In this document: positions 23,178 through 31,828 of the stretch, one piece after another | Numbering within the stretch: position 1 is the stretch's first letter | Layout: every line of letters begins with the position of its first letter | Source of the DNA: CAJBVG01 sp943372995 | GTDB taxonomy: Bacteria; Bacteroidota; Bacteroidia; Sphingobacteriales; Sphingobacteriaceae | Assembly: GCA_943372995.1 (NCBI GenBank) | Contig: CALSAQ010000002.1 | Coordinates: 310,001-374,000, forward strand | Direction of reading: 5' to 3' | DNA: 64,000 bases | Program-made: the position numbers and the translations under genes | The notes under the pieces: model-generated | Database searches by the model: none | What the model was told of the DNA's origin: nothing | What the model saw: only the letters and a program-made list of their open reading frames with translations

Positions 23178-24182
23178 ATGACAATAAACGACCTTCGCAG
23201 GGAATTAGCAGAAAGCAAAAGAATAGTAATTACTACTCATCATAAACCAGATGGAGATGCTATGGGCTCTTCTTTGGGTTTATACCATTTTCTGTGTTCA
23301 TTAGGTCATGATGTTCATGTAGTTACTCCTACCGATTATCCGTATTTCTTGCATTGGATGCCTGGTCACCCAGAAGTAATCGATTTTATGGAAAATCCTT
23401 CGAGAGCTACCGAACTAGTTGCTTCTGCTGATTGGATATTTTGTCTCGACTTTAATACTTTATCAAGAATAAATGAGTTGGGAGAATTGGTTAGAAATGC
23501 CAAAGCAAAAAAAGCAATGGTCGACCATCATCTTGAGCCAGAAGGGTTTGAAGATTTTAGGTATTGGGACACTACAGCTTGTGCGGCAGCAGAGTTGGTG
23601 TACCGACTTATTGTAGACTTGGATTGGAAAGATAAAATCAATAAAGATGTAGCAACTTGTTTGTATACAGGAATAATGACCGACTCCGGTTCGTTTAGAT
23701 TCCCAAGTACCACTGCAAAAGTACATCGTATAATTGCTGATCTAATTGATGCTGGGGCCAATAACTCACATATCCATGAATTGGTATACGATACTAATTC
23801 GGAGAATAGATTGAAATTCTTAGGGAGAGTGCTTGGAGAGCGAATGACGGTGCTAGCAGATAAAAATACAGCCTATATTGCCATTGAGCAGCAACTATTA
23901 GAGCAATATAATATTGTTACTGGTGATACTGAGGGAATTGTTAATTATGCATTGTCAATTCATGGTATTAAATTAGCAGCTTTAATTATAGATCGTGGGC
24001 CAGTTAGAAAATTGTCGTTCCGATCAAAAGGAGAATTTCCTGCCAACGAAATAGCTAAAAAATATTTTGAAGGAGGTGGACATAGAAACGCAGCAGGAGG
24101 GATGTCGACTGATACGTTGGAAAATACAGTGAAAAAGTTTTTGGATGTACTTCCAGAATTTGAGTACCTCTTAAAAGAGTAA
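23178..24182 (+). CDS. nrnA: bifunctional oligoribonuclease / pAp phosphatase NrnA
   Basis: DHH/DHHA1 phosphoesterase that degrades very short RNAs and dephosphorylates 3'-phosphoadenosine 5'-phosphate. 334 residues. Metal-binding motifs: HHKPDGDAMGSSLG near residue 22, FCLDFNTLSR near 95, VDHHLEPEGF near 118 and GIMTDSGSFRFPS near 165; the DHHA1 domain ends with the substrate-binding GGGHRNAAGG near 300. Followed by a REP-like remnant and the FKBP operon. Confidence 0.95.
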   Translation: MTINDLRRELAESKRIVITTHHKPDGDAMGSSLGLYHFLCSLGHDVHVVTPTDYPYFLHWMPGHPEVIDFMENPSRATELVASADWIFCLDFNTLSRINELGELVRNAKAKKAMVDHHLEPEGFEDFRYWDTTACAAAELVYRLIVDLDWKDKINKDVATCLYTGIMTDSGSFRFPSTTAKVHRIIADLIDAGANNSHIHELVYDTNSENRLKFLGRVLGERMTVLADKNTAYIAIEQQLLEQYNIVTGDTEGIVNYALSIHGIKLAALIIDRGPVRKLSFRSKGEFPANEIAKKYFEGGGHRNAAGGMSTDTLENTVKKFLDVLPEFEYLLKE

Positions 24183-24199
24183 TTTGCCAATGAAATGGT

Positions 24200-24235
24200 G
24201 GCTGAGCGTAGCAGAGGCTAGCGTAACCGAAGGGA
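24200..24235. repeat. diverged relative of the 2741/4661 repeat core
   Basis: GCTGAGCGTAGC and ACCGAAGGG flank a 15-base insertion; the outer parts resemble the CTGAGCGGAG/CCGAAGGG core of the 61-base repeats. It lies in the gap between nrnA and the FKBP genes, just before tandem ATTTAGAATTTATT words (24257-24296). Confidence 0.35.
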
Positions 24236-24302
24236 TGTAATTGGAAACAGAACTAGGATTTAGGATTTATTATTTAGAATTTATTATTTAGAATTATATA
24301 AG

Positions 24303-25166
24303 ATGACAAAAAGATTATTAATCGCAGCTGCAGTAGCAGTATCAATGTTCCAAGCATGTTCTGATGGTTTCAAAACATCTGACGACGGATTACAATATCA
24401 AATTCACACTTCAAATGAAGGTGAGAAAATTAAAGAAGGTGATATTGTGACTTTACAAATGGTATATCGTACCGACTCTGACTCTGTGTTATTTGATACA
24501 TATAAAATGGGGCAACCTATTAAGTTAATGGTAAGTGCTCCTAGCTTTAAAGGTGATTTAATGAGTGGATTGAAATTGTTAACTGAAAAAGATTCTGCAA
24601 CATTCTTAATAAATGCAGATTCGTTATTCGAGAAAACATTTAACTTCCCTCGTCCGGCATTTATTCGTGCAGGTAGCTATTTGAATTTTGCTATTAAAGT
24701 GGATAAAGTTCAAAGCAAAGAAGAAATTGATCAAGAGATGAAAGCAGAAACTGAAAAGCAAGCTGCTCTTGAATCGGTTAACATTGAAAAATACATCACT
24801 GATAACAAATTAAACACAACTAAAACAGCTAGTGGACTTCAATATGTAATTACTAAGCAAGGTGGTTCAGAAAAAGCATCAGTAGGTGATACTGTGGTTG
24901 TACATTACACTGGAAAATTATTGAACGGAAATAAATTCGATTCTTCTCTAGATATGGGTAAACCACTTGAATTCCCAGTTGGGCAGTCGGTTGTAATTAA
25001 AGGTTGGGACGAAGCGTTTTTAACTTTAACTAAAGGTACTAAAGCAACAGTAATTGTTCCTTCAGCATTAGGTTATGGTCCAAGTGCAGTAGGGAATGGA
25101 GCTATTCCAGCATTCTCAACACTAGTATTTGATGTGGAATTAGTGAACATTAAAAAAGCTAAATAA
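24303..25166 (+). CDS. FKBP-type peptidyl-prolyl isomerase, lipoprotein
   Basis: 287 residues. Signal peptide ends in FQAC, a lipobox-like site with cysteine 19. Two FKBP-like domains: an N-terminal one (about 30-140: DGLQYQIHTSNEGEKIKEGD, SVLFDTYKMGQPIKL) lacking the usual catalytic tyrosine and glycine pattern, and a canonical one (about 178-285: VVVHYTGKLLNGNKFDSSLD, VIKGWDEAF, GYGPSAVGNGAIPAFSTL). Folds proteins in the periplasm, probably tethered to a membrane. Paralogue of the next gene. Confidence 0.93.
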   Translation: MTKRLLIAAAVAVSMFQACSDGFKTSDDGLQYQIHTSNEGEKIKEGDIVTLQMVYRTDSDSVLFDTYKMGQPIKLMVSAPSFKGDLMSGLKLLTEKDSATFLINADSLFEKTFNFPRPAFIRAGSYLNFAIKVDKVQSKEEIDQEMKAETEKQAALESVNIEKYITDNKLNTTKTASGLQYVITKQGGSEKASVGDTVVVHYTGKLLNGNKFDSSLDMGKPLEFPVGQSVVIKGWDEAFLTLTKGTKATVIVPSALGYGPSAVGNGAIPAFSTLVFDVELVNIKKAK

Positions 25167-25168
25167 AG

Positions 25169-26023
25169 ATGAAAAAACTAATTGGTCTAGTATTAACACT
25201 TTGCATTTGCAGTTTTGCAATTGCTGCCGATATTAAGTATAAGAAATCTGATAAAGGTGTGCGTTACTCTATATTTAAAGCTAATAAAGGAGAGCGCATT
25301 AAATTAGATGATATCGTTTTTTTAAATATCAAATATAGCACTGCTAAAGATTCGGTGTTATTCGATAGTTGGACTATGGGAGGTCCTATAACCTTAAAAA
25401 TATCGAAACCTACATTTAAAGGTGATCTTATGGATGCCCTGTCTTTATTAACTGTTAAAGATAGTGCAGCATTTTTATTCAGTGTAGATTCTATGTTTAC
25501 TAAAACATTTAATATGCCAATTCCTGCTAATATTCAATCGGGAACTGATTTGAAATTTATAGTAAAAATTGATAGAGTAACTACTGAAGATGTGCTAAGA
25601 GCCGACGAAATTAAACTTCAAAAAGAAAAAGACATGGAAGAAAAAGTATTGATTGATAAATATATTGCCGATAATCAATTGCAAGCGCAAACATCATCAT
25701 CAGGATTGAAATATATTATTAGCAACCCAGGAACAGGTGCACAAGCGGAAGCAGGTAAAACTGTTAGAGTGCATTATACTGGTAAGTTGTTAGATGGTAC
25801 TAAATTCGATTCTTCATTAGATCGTAGCGAACCTCTTGAATTCGTTTTAGGTAAAGGAATGGTAATACCAGGTTGGGACGAAGGTATTGCATTATTAAAA
25901 GAAGGTGGAAAAGCTTTCTTAATTATCCCATCTAATTTAGCATACGGTGCACGTGGTGCAGGAGGTGTAATTCCTCCATTTACTCCGCTAACTTTCGAAG
26001 TAGAGTTAGTAAGTGTTCAATAA
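25169..26023 (+). CDS. FKBP-type peptidyl-prolyl isomerase, periplasmic
   Basis: 284 residues, same two-domain layout as the gene 2 bases upstream: N-terminal degenerate FKBP (GVRYSIFKANKGERIKLDDI, SVLFDSWTMGGPITL) and C-terminal active FKBP (VRVHYTGKLLDGTKFDSSLD, MVIPGWDEGIALL, AYGARGAGGVIPPFTPL). The signal peptide MKKLIGLVLTLCICSFAIAA has no lipobox cysteine at a usable place, so this copy is soluble while its neighbour is lipidated. Its stop overlaps the tatD start by one base. Confidence 0.93.
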   Translation: MKKLIGLVLTLCICSFAIAADIKYKKSDKGVRYSIFKANKGERIKLDDIVFLNIKYSTAKDSVLFDSWTMGGPITLKISKPTFKGDLMDALSLLTVKDSAAFLFSVDSMFTKTFNMPIPANIQSGTDLKFIVKIDRVTTEDVLRADEIKLQKEKDMEEKVLIDKYIADNQLQAQTSSSGLKYIISNPGTGAQAEAGKTVRVHYTGKLLDGTKFDSSLDRSEPLEFVLGKGMVIPGWDEGIALLKEGGKAFLIIPSNLAYGARGAGGVIPPFTPLTFEVELVSVQ

Positions 26024-26790
26024 TGTTTTTATCGGATACACATACACATATATATATCCCCGAAATGCGCGAGCAAATCGGGGCATTGATGCACAGAGCT
26101 CAAGAAAACAGAGTTCAAAAATTTTATCTCCCAAACATCGATTCTGATTCTGTAAAAGATGTTTTTTCGCTTTGCGATTTATATCCTTCTCAATGCTTCC
26201 CAATGATGGGCTTACACCCATGTTCTGTAAAAGAAAACTACAAAGAAGAACTTTCTTTCATCGAAAAATATATTGATGAAAAAAGAATAGTAGGCATTGG
26301 CGAAATAGGTATCGATCTTTATTGGGATAAAACTTTTTTAGTGCAACAGCAAGAAGCTTTTCGTTTGCAAATAAAATGGGCTAAAGCACGTAAACTGCCT
26401 ATTATCATTCATTGTAGAGAAGCCTTTGATGAAATATATGAAATTTTACAAGAAGAAAATGATGACCTTTTGAGAGGAATCTTTCATTGCTTTACGGGTA
26501 CAGAACTCCAAGCGCAAAAAGTAATCGACTTAGGTTTTTATTTAGGAATAGGAGGAGTGCTTACGTATAAGAATTCGGGTTTAGCAGAATCGATAAAAAA
26601 CATAGATTTAAATCATATCGTTTTAGAAACAGATTCACCCTATTTATCTCCAGTGCCTCATCGAGGGAAAGCCAATGAAAGTTCTTATCTTATACATGTT
26701 GCACAAAAACTTGCAGAAGTAAAAAATTGTAGCTTAGAAGAAATTGCAAGTATTACTTCAGAAAATGCTGTGAAAATTTTTTCAGTTTAA
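26023..26790 (+). CDS. tatD: TatD-family metal-dependent hydrolase
   Basis: 255 residues, TIM-barrel amidohydrolase-like nuclease. Metal ligands: SDTHTHIYIPEM at the start, GIGEIGIDLYWDK near 90, IIHCREAFDEI near 125, IFHCFTGTE near 150 and VLETDSPYLSP near 200. Members act as 3'-5' DNA/RNA exonucleases or D-aminoacyl-tRNA deacylases. Translationally coupled to the FKBP gene; ansA follows after 10 bases. Confidence 0.93.
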   Translation: MFLSDTHTHIYIPEMREQIGALMHRAQENRVQKFYLPNIDSDSVKDVFSLCDLYPSQCFPMMGLHPCSVKENYKEELSFIEKYIDEKRIVGIGEIGIDLYWDKTFLVQQQEAFRLQIKWAKARKLPIIIHCREAFDEIYEILQEENDDLLRGIFHCFTGTELQAQKVIDLGFYLGIGGVLTYKNSGLAESIKNIDLNHIVLETDSPYLSPVPHRGKANESSYLIHVAQKLAEVKNCSLEEIASITSENAVKIFSV

Positions 26791-26800
26791 TACAACTATC

Positions 26801-27820
26801 ATGGTAAACATTCTAGTTATATATACAGGCGGAACAATCGGGATGATTCAAGATGATGAAGGTCAATTAATACCTTTCGATTTTGATAACATCAAAAAAA
26901 ATGTTCCAGAATTAAACAGATTAGATTATCATCTTGATGTGATTTCTTTTAATCCTTTAATCGACTCCTCTAATATGAGTCCGAACGATTGGAAGAATAT
27001 AGCCGACCTTATTGCAAATGCCTACGTGAAATACGATGGCTTTGTAATTTTACACGGCTCCGATACCATGGCTTACACTGCATCCGCACTGTCGTATATG
27101 TTTGAAAACCTTGGTAAGCCAATTATACTTACAGGTTCGCAATTGCCAATTGGAGAAATACGTACTGATGCAAAAGAGAACTTAATAACTGCATTAGAAA
27201 TAGCAGCTTCTAAAAATGAAGATGGATCAGCTACTGTGCCAGAAGTATGTATTTATTTCGATTACCATCTATTTAGAGGATGTAGATCTACAAAAGTGCA
27301 TGCAGATAAATTCGATGCTTTCAAAAGTCCAAATTATCCTTTGTTAGCAGAAGCTGGTGTCGACATTAAATTTAATTACGAACATATCAATAAACAACCT
27401 ACAGAAGAATTGAAAGTACATAGTAATTTTTCTGGTACTTGTGCAAGCTTGAAATTGTTCCCAGGTATATCTCAACCTTTCGTAAATGCAATACTCAATG
27501 CGCCCAACATTGATGCTGTTTTAATAGAAGGATTTGGAGTTGGTAATACGAGTACAGATGAGTGGTTTGTGAAGGAATTGATAGAGGCTACAAAACGCGG
27601 CTTAATTTTCTTAGACATCACTCAATGTGGTGGAGGTACAGTACAACTCGGAAGATATGAAACAAGCAAGCACTTAGCAGATTTAGGAGTTGTTTCAGGA
27701 CATGATATCACTTATGAAGCAGCAATCACAAAATTGATGTTTTTATTAGGGAACTATTCCGATGTACAAACTATAAAATTAAAATTGTCGGAGAACCTTA
27801 GAGGAGAGATCAGTATTTAG
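26801..27820 (+). CDS. ansA: type I L-asparaginase
   Basis: Hydrolyses asparagine to aspartate and ammonia in the cytoplasm. 339 residues, no signal peptide. Catalytic motifs: IYTGGTIGMIQD near residue 8 (first threonine) and FVILHGSDTMAYTASALSYM near 84 (second threonine and lysine-aspartate dyad), then ILTGSQLPIGEIRTDAKEN. The lack of export and length fit type I. Last gene of the FKBP-FKBP-tatD-ansA unit. Confidence 0.93.
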   Translation: MVNILVIYTGGTIGMIQDDEGQLIPFDFDNIKKNVPELNRLDYHLDVISFNPLIDSSNMSPNDWKNIADLIANAYVKYDGFVILHGSDTMAYTASALSYMFENLGKPIILTGSQLPIGEIRTDAKENLITALEIAASKNEDGSATVPEVCIYFDYHLFRGCRSTKVHADKFDAFKSPNYPLLAEAGVDIKFNYEHINKQPTEELKVHSNFSGTCASLKLFPGISQPFVNAILNAPNIDAVLIEGFGVGNTSTDEWFVKELIEATKRGLIFLDITQCGGGTVQLGRYETSKHLADLGVVSGHDITYEAAITKLMFLLGNYSDVQTIKLKLSENLRGEISI

Positions 27821-28023
27821 TACATTTTTCGAATGTTTTGAACTGATAAACTTTTTATTTCATTTTTTCTTCACAATAGTTCTAATCTCATTCTTCTAGC
27901 CTGGTTTTTTGTTATAAAACCTGCTTTTAAGCATAGTATTGATTTACAATACAATGATTTATAAAAAAATCAGAATATACCATCAATTTTTCTCATTTTT
28001 GTAGTACAAATACAAACAAACAC

Positions 28024-29088
28024 ATGACCAAGTTAGAGGATATTAGTGTGCTTAAATCCACCTCTACGCGTATAAGCAAAGAATTGGTAGAGCAAAATGA
28101 ATTCGGAGCAGTGATTTCTGATCACATGTTCGTTGCAGATTTTTATAATAATGATTGGCATAATGCAAGAGTAATGCCTTATGCAGACCTTAGTTTAAAT
28201 CCAGCTACACTTGCATTACATTATGGGCAAAGTGTATTCGAAGGAATGAAAGCCTTCAGAATGAAGGACGGAAAAATTTCTATTTATCGTATCGAAAAAC
28301 ATCTTCAACGTTTGAATAAATCGTTAGAAAGAATGTGTATGCCTTCGGTTCCGGAATATTTATTTCATGAAGGACTAAAAAAACTTGTGGATACCGATCG
28401 CAATTGGGTTCCAGAAGGCGATGGACATTCGTTATACTTAAGACCATTTGTTTTTGCATCTGAAGCTCGTTTTGGAGTGAAGATTGCCGATGAATATAAG
28501 TTTATCATTTTCGGTGGACCAGTTGGTCCTTACTATGGTAAGCCTTTGAAACTAAAAGTAGAGACACATTATTCTAGAGCTATTAAAGGTGGTACTGGAT
28601 ATGCAAAATGTGCAGGTAACTATGGTGCATCGTTCTTCCCAGCTAAATTAGCCAAAGAAGAAGGATATGATCAAGTATTATGGACCGACGGTAGAGAACA
28701 TAAATATATTGAAGAGTCGGGTACAATGAATGTAATGTTTGTTGTTGATGATCTATTAGTTACTCCAGCAACTTCTGATTCTATTTTAGATGGGGTAACA
28801 AGAGATTCTATTTTACAATTAGCTGATACGCTTGGTGTAAAACATGAAGAGAGGAAAGTAAGTGTTGAAGAACTTGAAAATTGGTTGAAAACTGGTAAGC
28901 TAAAAGAAGCTTTTGGAGCAGGTACAGCCGCTGTTGTTGCACCAATTGAACATATAAATATTGAGGGTAATGACTACACCCTTCCATCTGCAACTCCCGA
29001 TACATTTATGATGAGGGTAAAACAAAAACTGATGGATATTCGTACAGGAAAATCGGAAGATTTATTCCAGTGGAATACAATTGTTTAA
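28024..29088 (+). CDS. ilvE: branched-chain amino acid aminotransferase
   Basis: PLP enzyme for the last step of leucine, isoleucine and valine synthesis and their breakdown. 354 residues, class IV fold. Motifs: HYGQSVFEGMKAFRMKDGKI near residue 66, LYLRPFVFASE near 138, the PLP-lysine region GGTGYAKCAGNYGASFFPA near 190, and YIEESGTMNVMFVVDD. 203 bases upstream hold no gene; a CATTTTTG at 27994-28001 is one base off a -7 box. A strong terminator follows. Confidence 0.96.
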   Translation: MTKLEDISVLKSTSTRISKELVEQNEFGAVISDHMFVADFYNNDWHNARVMPYADLSLNPATLALHYGQSVFEGMKAFRMKDGKISIYRIEKHLQRLNKSLERMCMPSVPEYLFHEGLKKLVDTDRNWVPEGDGHSLYLRPFVFASEARFGVKIADEYKFIIFGGPVGPYYGKPLKLKVETHYSRAIKGGTGYAKCAGNYGASFFPAKLAKEEGYDQVLWTDGREHKYIEESGTMNVMFVVDDLLVTPATSDSILDGVTRDSILQLADTLGVKHEERKVSVEELENWLKTGKLKEAFGAGTAAVVAPIEHINIEGNDYTLPSATPDTFMMRVKQKLMDIRTGKSEDLFQWNTIV

Positions 29089-29108
29089 ATACACGATATT
29101 TAATTTAG

Positions 29109-29139
29109 AAAATCCCGCAAAAGCGGGATTTTCTTTTTA
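29109..29139 (+). terminator. rho-independent terminator after ilvE
   Basis: Perfect 10-base stem AAAATCCCGC/GCGGGATTTT with an AAAA loop, followed by CTTTTT. Lies 20 bases behind the ilvE stop. Confidence 0.95.
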
Positions 29140-29162
29140 TTTTGCGGTTTATTATTGCAATA

Positions 29163-30134
29163 ATGCCCGATTTAAATAGTATAAGAAAACCTATAGAGGA
29201 TGAGTTAAATGCTTTCGAAGATAAATTCAAATCTTCGATGAAAAGCAGCGTCCCTTTATTGGATAGGATTACTCATTATATCTATAAAAGCAAGGGCAAG
29301 CAAATGCGACCAATGTTCGTATTTTTTTCCGCAAAATTATGTGGAGGTATTTCCGAATCGACTCACAGAGCTGCAGCATTAGTAGAATTGCTACACACTG
29401 CAACATTGGTACACGATGATGTAGTAGACGACGCTTACGAAAGAAGAGGATTTCTTTCTATCAATGCTGTATGGAAAAATAAAATTGCTGTATTAGTTGG
29501 CGATTTTCTTTTAGCAAAAGGATTGCTTCTTTCTGTGGAAAACAACGAACACAGAGTACTGAAAATAGTATCCGATGCTGTGCAACAAATGAGCGAAGGT
29601 GAACTGTTGCAGATAGAAAAAGTCCGTCGATTAGATATTGTAGAATCTGTTTACTATGATATCATCCGACAAAAAACAGCTTCCCTAATTGCTTCATGTT
29701 GTGCTAGTGGTGCAGCATCAGCAAATGCAAACGACGATGTGGTAGAGAAAATGAGGTTGTTTGGTGAATACATCGGCATGGCATTCCAAATTAAAGATGA
29801 TTTGTTGGACTTTGGATACGATGACATTGGGAAACCTAAAGGAATAGATATTAAAGAAAAGAAAATCACTCTTCCTCTTATCTATGCTTTAAATAATTCG
29901 GAAGCAAAAAAGAAAAGAGAAATAATCAATCTGGTTAAGAATCACAATGAAGATTCTGCTGCTGTTCAAGAGGTAATTGATTTTGTTAGAAATGCAAATG
30001 GATTACAATATGCAGAAGAAAAAATGTTTGAGTTTCAAAAGAAAGCTTTCGATATTATTGGAGAATTTCCAAATACGGATGCTCGCTTATCGTTAGAGGA
30101 TTTAGTGCGTTTTACAACAGAAAGAAAAAAATAA
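29163..30134 (+). CDS. polyprenyl (octaprenyl-type) diphosphate synthase
   Basis: Makes the long isoprenoid tail of menaquinone by adding IPP to an allylic starter. 323 residues from the ATG at 29163; a TTG seven codons upstream is less likely. Both aspartate-rich motifs are present: LVHDDVVDDAYERRG near 84 and AFQIKDDLLDFGYDD near 210, with GKQMRPMFVFFSAKLCGG near 45. Chain length cannot be set from sequence alone. terC follows after one base. Confidence 0.93.
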   Translation: MPDLNSIRKPIEDELNAFEDKFKSSMKSSVPLLDRITHYIYKSKGKQMRPMFVFFSAKLCGGISESTHRAAALVELLHTATLVHDDVVDDAYERRGFLSINAVWKNKIAVLVGDFLLAKGLLLSVENNEHRVLKIVSDAVQQMSEGELLQIEKVRRLDIVESVYYDIIRQKTASLIASCCASGAASANANDDVVEKMRLFGEYIGMAFQIKDDLLDFGYDDIGKPKGIDIKEKKITLPLIYALNNSEAKKKREIINLVKNHNEDSAAVQEVIDFVRNANGLQYAEEKMFEFQKKAFDIIGEFPNTDARLSLEDLVRFTTERKK

Positions 30135-30135
30135 T

Positions 30136-31185
30136 ATGAGTAACGAAATAATTTTTATTGCTGGCTTTGCCATATTTATAGTGTTGATGTTAGCCTTTGA
30201 TTTAGGGGTCTTCAATAAAAGAGATCACATTATTAAATACAGAGAAGCTGCCATCATGAGCTTAATATGGGTGTGCTGTGCTTTGGGATTTTATGTGCTC
30301 ATAAACTTGCATGGAGAGTGGATTCATGGCGTTTCCACAATGGAACGATTAAGGGAGGTTACAGCATTACATAAACACAACATAACATTAATCCCTGGCG
30401 ATTTTTTATCTAGCCTTGAAATTTATAAAAGTAATCTGGCTCTAGAATTTATTACCGGATATTTAATAGAATATGCTTTGTCTGTTGATAATATATTCGT
30501 TATTGTTCTCGTATTTACAGCCTTTAATGTAAGAGAGAAGTATTACCACAGAGTATTGTTTTGGGGAATTCTAGGAGCAATATTGATGAGGTTCTTGTTT
30601 ATCTTCTTAGGTGCAACAATGATTCGTGAGTTCGAATGGGTGCTTTATCTTTTTGGCGCGTTCTTGGTTTATACTGGAGTGATGATGTTTGTGAAAAGAA
30701 ATGAAGAAGAAAAAATTGAAACCGAAAATCACCCTGCAGTAAAGTTCGCTTCTAAAATATTTAAAGTATACCCACGTTATGTTGGGAAACACTTTTTTAT
30801 TAAACAAAGAGGAGTTCGTATGATTACTCCATTATTTATTGTGCTTATTGTTATTGAGTTTACAGATTTAATATTTGCAGTGGATTCTATTCCTGCAATA
30901 TTTTCGGTAACTAAAGATCCTTATATCGTATTCTTCTCTAATATATTTGCCATTCTTGGTTTAAGGTCGATGTTTTTCTTATTGGTAAACATTATCCATC
31001 AATTTCATTATTTGAAAGTAGGCTTATCTATTTTGCTTTCTTTTATCGGGATAAAGATGCTTGCTCACGAATGGTTACACCATATTGGATTTAAAACGGT
31101 ACATTCTCTAATTGTTATATTACTAATTTTAACATTAAGTATTGTAGCATCGTTAGTCTTTCCTAAAAAAACAATTCATAACTAA
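30136..31185 (+). CDS. TerC-family membrane protein
   Basis: 349 residues with about eight or nine membrane segments. Family motifs: EYALSVDNIFVIVLVFTAF near 112 and VIEFTDLIFAVDSIPAIFSV near 236, each with acidic residues thought to bind metal. Members of the TerC/Alx family export manganese or aid metal loading of exported proteins; tellurite resistance is a historical name. Likely co-transcribed with the prenyl synthase gene and the following one. Confidence 0.93.
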   Translation: MSNEIIFIAGFAIFIVLMLAFDLGVFNKRDHIIKYREAAIMSLIWVCCALGFYVLINLHGEWIHGVSTMERLREVTALHKHNITLIPGDFLSSLEIYKSNLALEFITGYLIEYALSVDNIFVIVLVFTAFNVREKYYHRVLFWGILGAILMRFLFIFLGATMIREFEWVLYLFGAFLVYTGVMMFVKRNEEEKIETENHPAVKFASKIFKVYPRYVGKHFFIKQRGVRMITPLFIVLIVIEFTDLIFAVDSIPAIFSVTKDPYIVFFSNIFAILGLRSMFFLLVNIIHQFHYLKVGLSILLSFIGIKMLAHEWLHHIGFKTVHSLIVILLILTLSIVASLVFPKKTIHN

Positions 31186-31189
31186 AGAA

Positions 31190-31828
31190 ATGAGAGTAGT
31201 TTATATATTATTATTTTTTTTGGTATCGAGTGGCGTAAGCTTGGCTCAGAAACCTGAGTTAGTTCCAACAGAAAAGAAACCTAAAGAATTTCTGGAGTAC
31301 TATATCGGCGACTATAAATTCAAAGAGAGAAACAATTGGTTTCTTTTTGGTTTTGGACCAACTTTTTACCCATCAATAAAAAATATTAATAATGCAAACT
31401 TGAGTATCGACTATCATTACTTCGATACCAAAGATCGATTATGGCAAGTAGGATATCGTGCTATCACTCAAGAATACTTGCTATTTGGAGCAGCTACAAT
31501 CTATCTTCATGAATTAAAATATGCAAGGTCTCTGTACCGTGTAGAAAAACAATACTGGAAAATGGCAGGTTTTATAGGCGCTAATTTCGATTATGCTGCG
31601 TATTACCCTACAGATACTGCAAAATCCATAAGAGGAGATAAAACAATAGGAGTGGGCTTACATGCACAGGCACAATTTATTTTAAAACCTGTATACGATT
31701 TCGGATTAGCTATATCACCATTCGTTAGTGTGAATACAGTTCAATCGGTTGCTGGTATTACTATTAGTGTGTATGCTTCTAATGCAATGATTAAGAAAAA
31801 TATGTCAACTCCTAGCCAGAGTAGGTAA
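31190..31828 (+). CDS. secreted conserved hypothetical, likely outer-membrane
   Basis: 212 residues. Signal peptide of about 20 residues ending SLAQ. The body is beta-rich and aromatic (NNWFLFGFGPTFYPSIKN, LSIDYHYFDTKDRLWQVGYR, GVGLHAQAQFILKPVYDFGL), as in small outer-membrane barrels, but no family is recognised. It begins 4 bases behind terC. Its last 24 bases overlap the end of the convergent GH3 gene. Confidence 0.7.
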   Translation: MRVVYILLFFLVSSGVSLAQKPELVPTEKKPKEFLEYYIGDYKFKERNNWFLFGFGPTFYPSIKNINNANLSIDYHYFDTKDRLWQVGYRAITQEYLLFGAATIYLHELKYARSLYRVEKQYWKMAGFIGANFDYAAYYPTDTAKSIRGDKTIGVGLHAQAQFILKPVYDFGLAISPFVSVNTVQSVAGITISVYASNAMIKKNMSTPSQSR

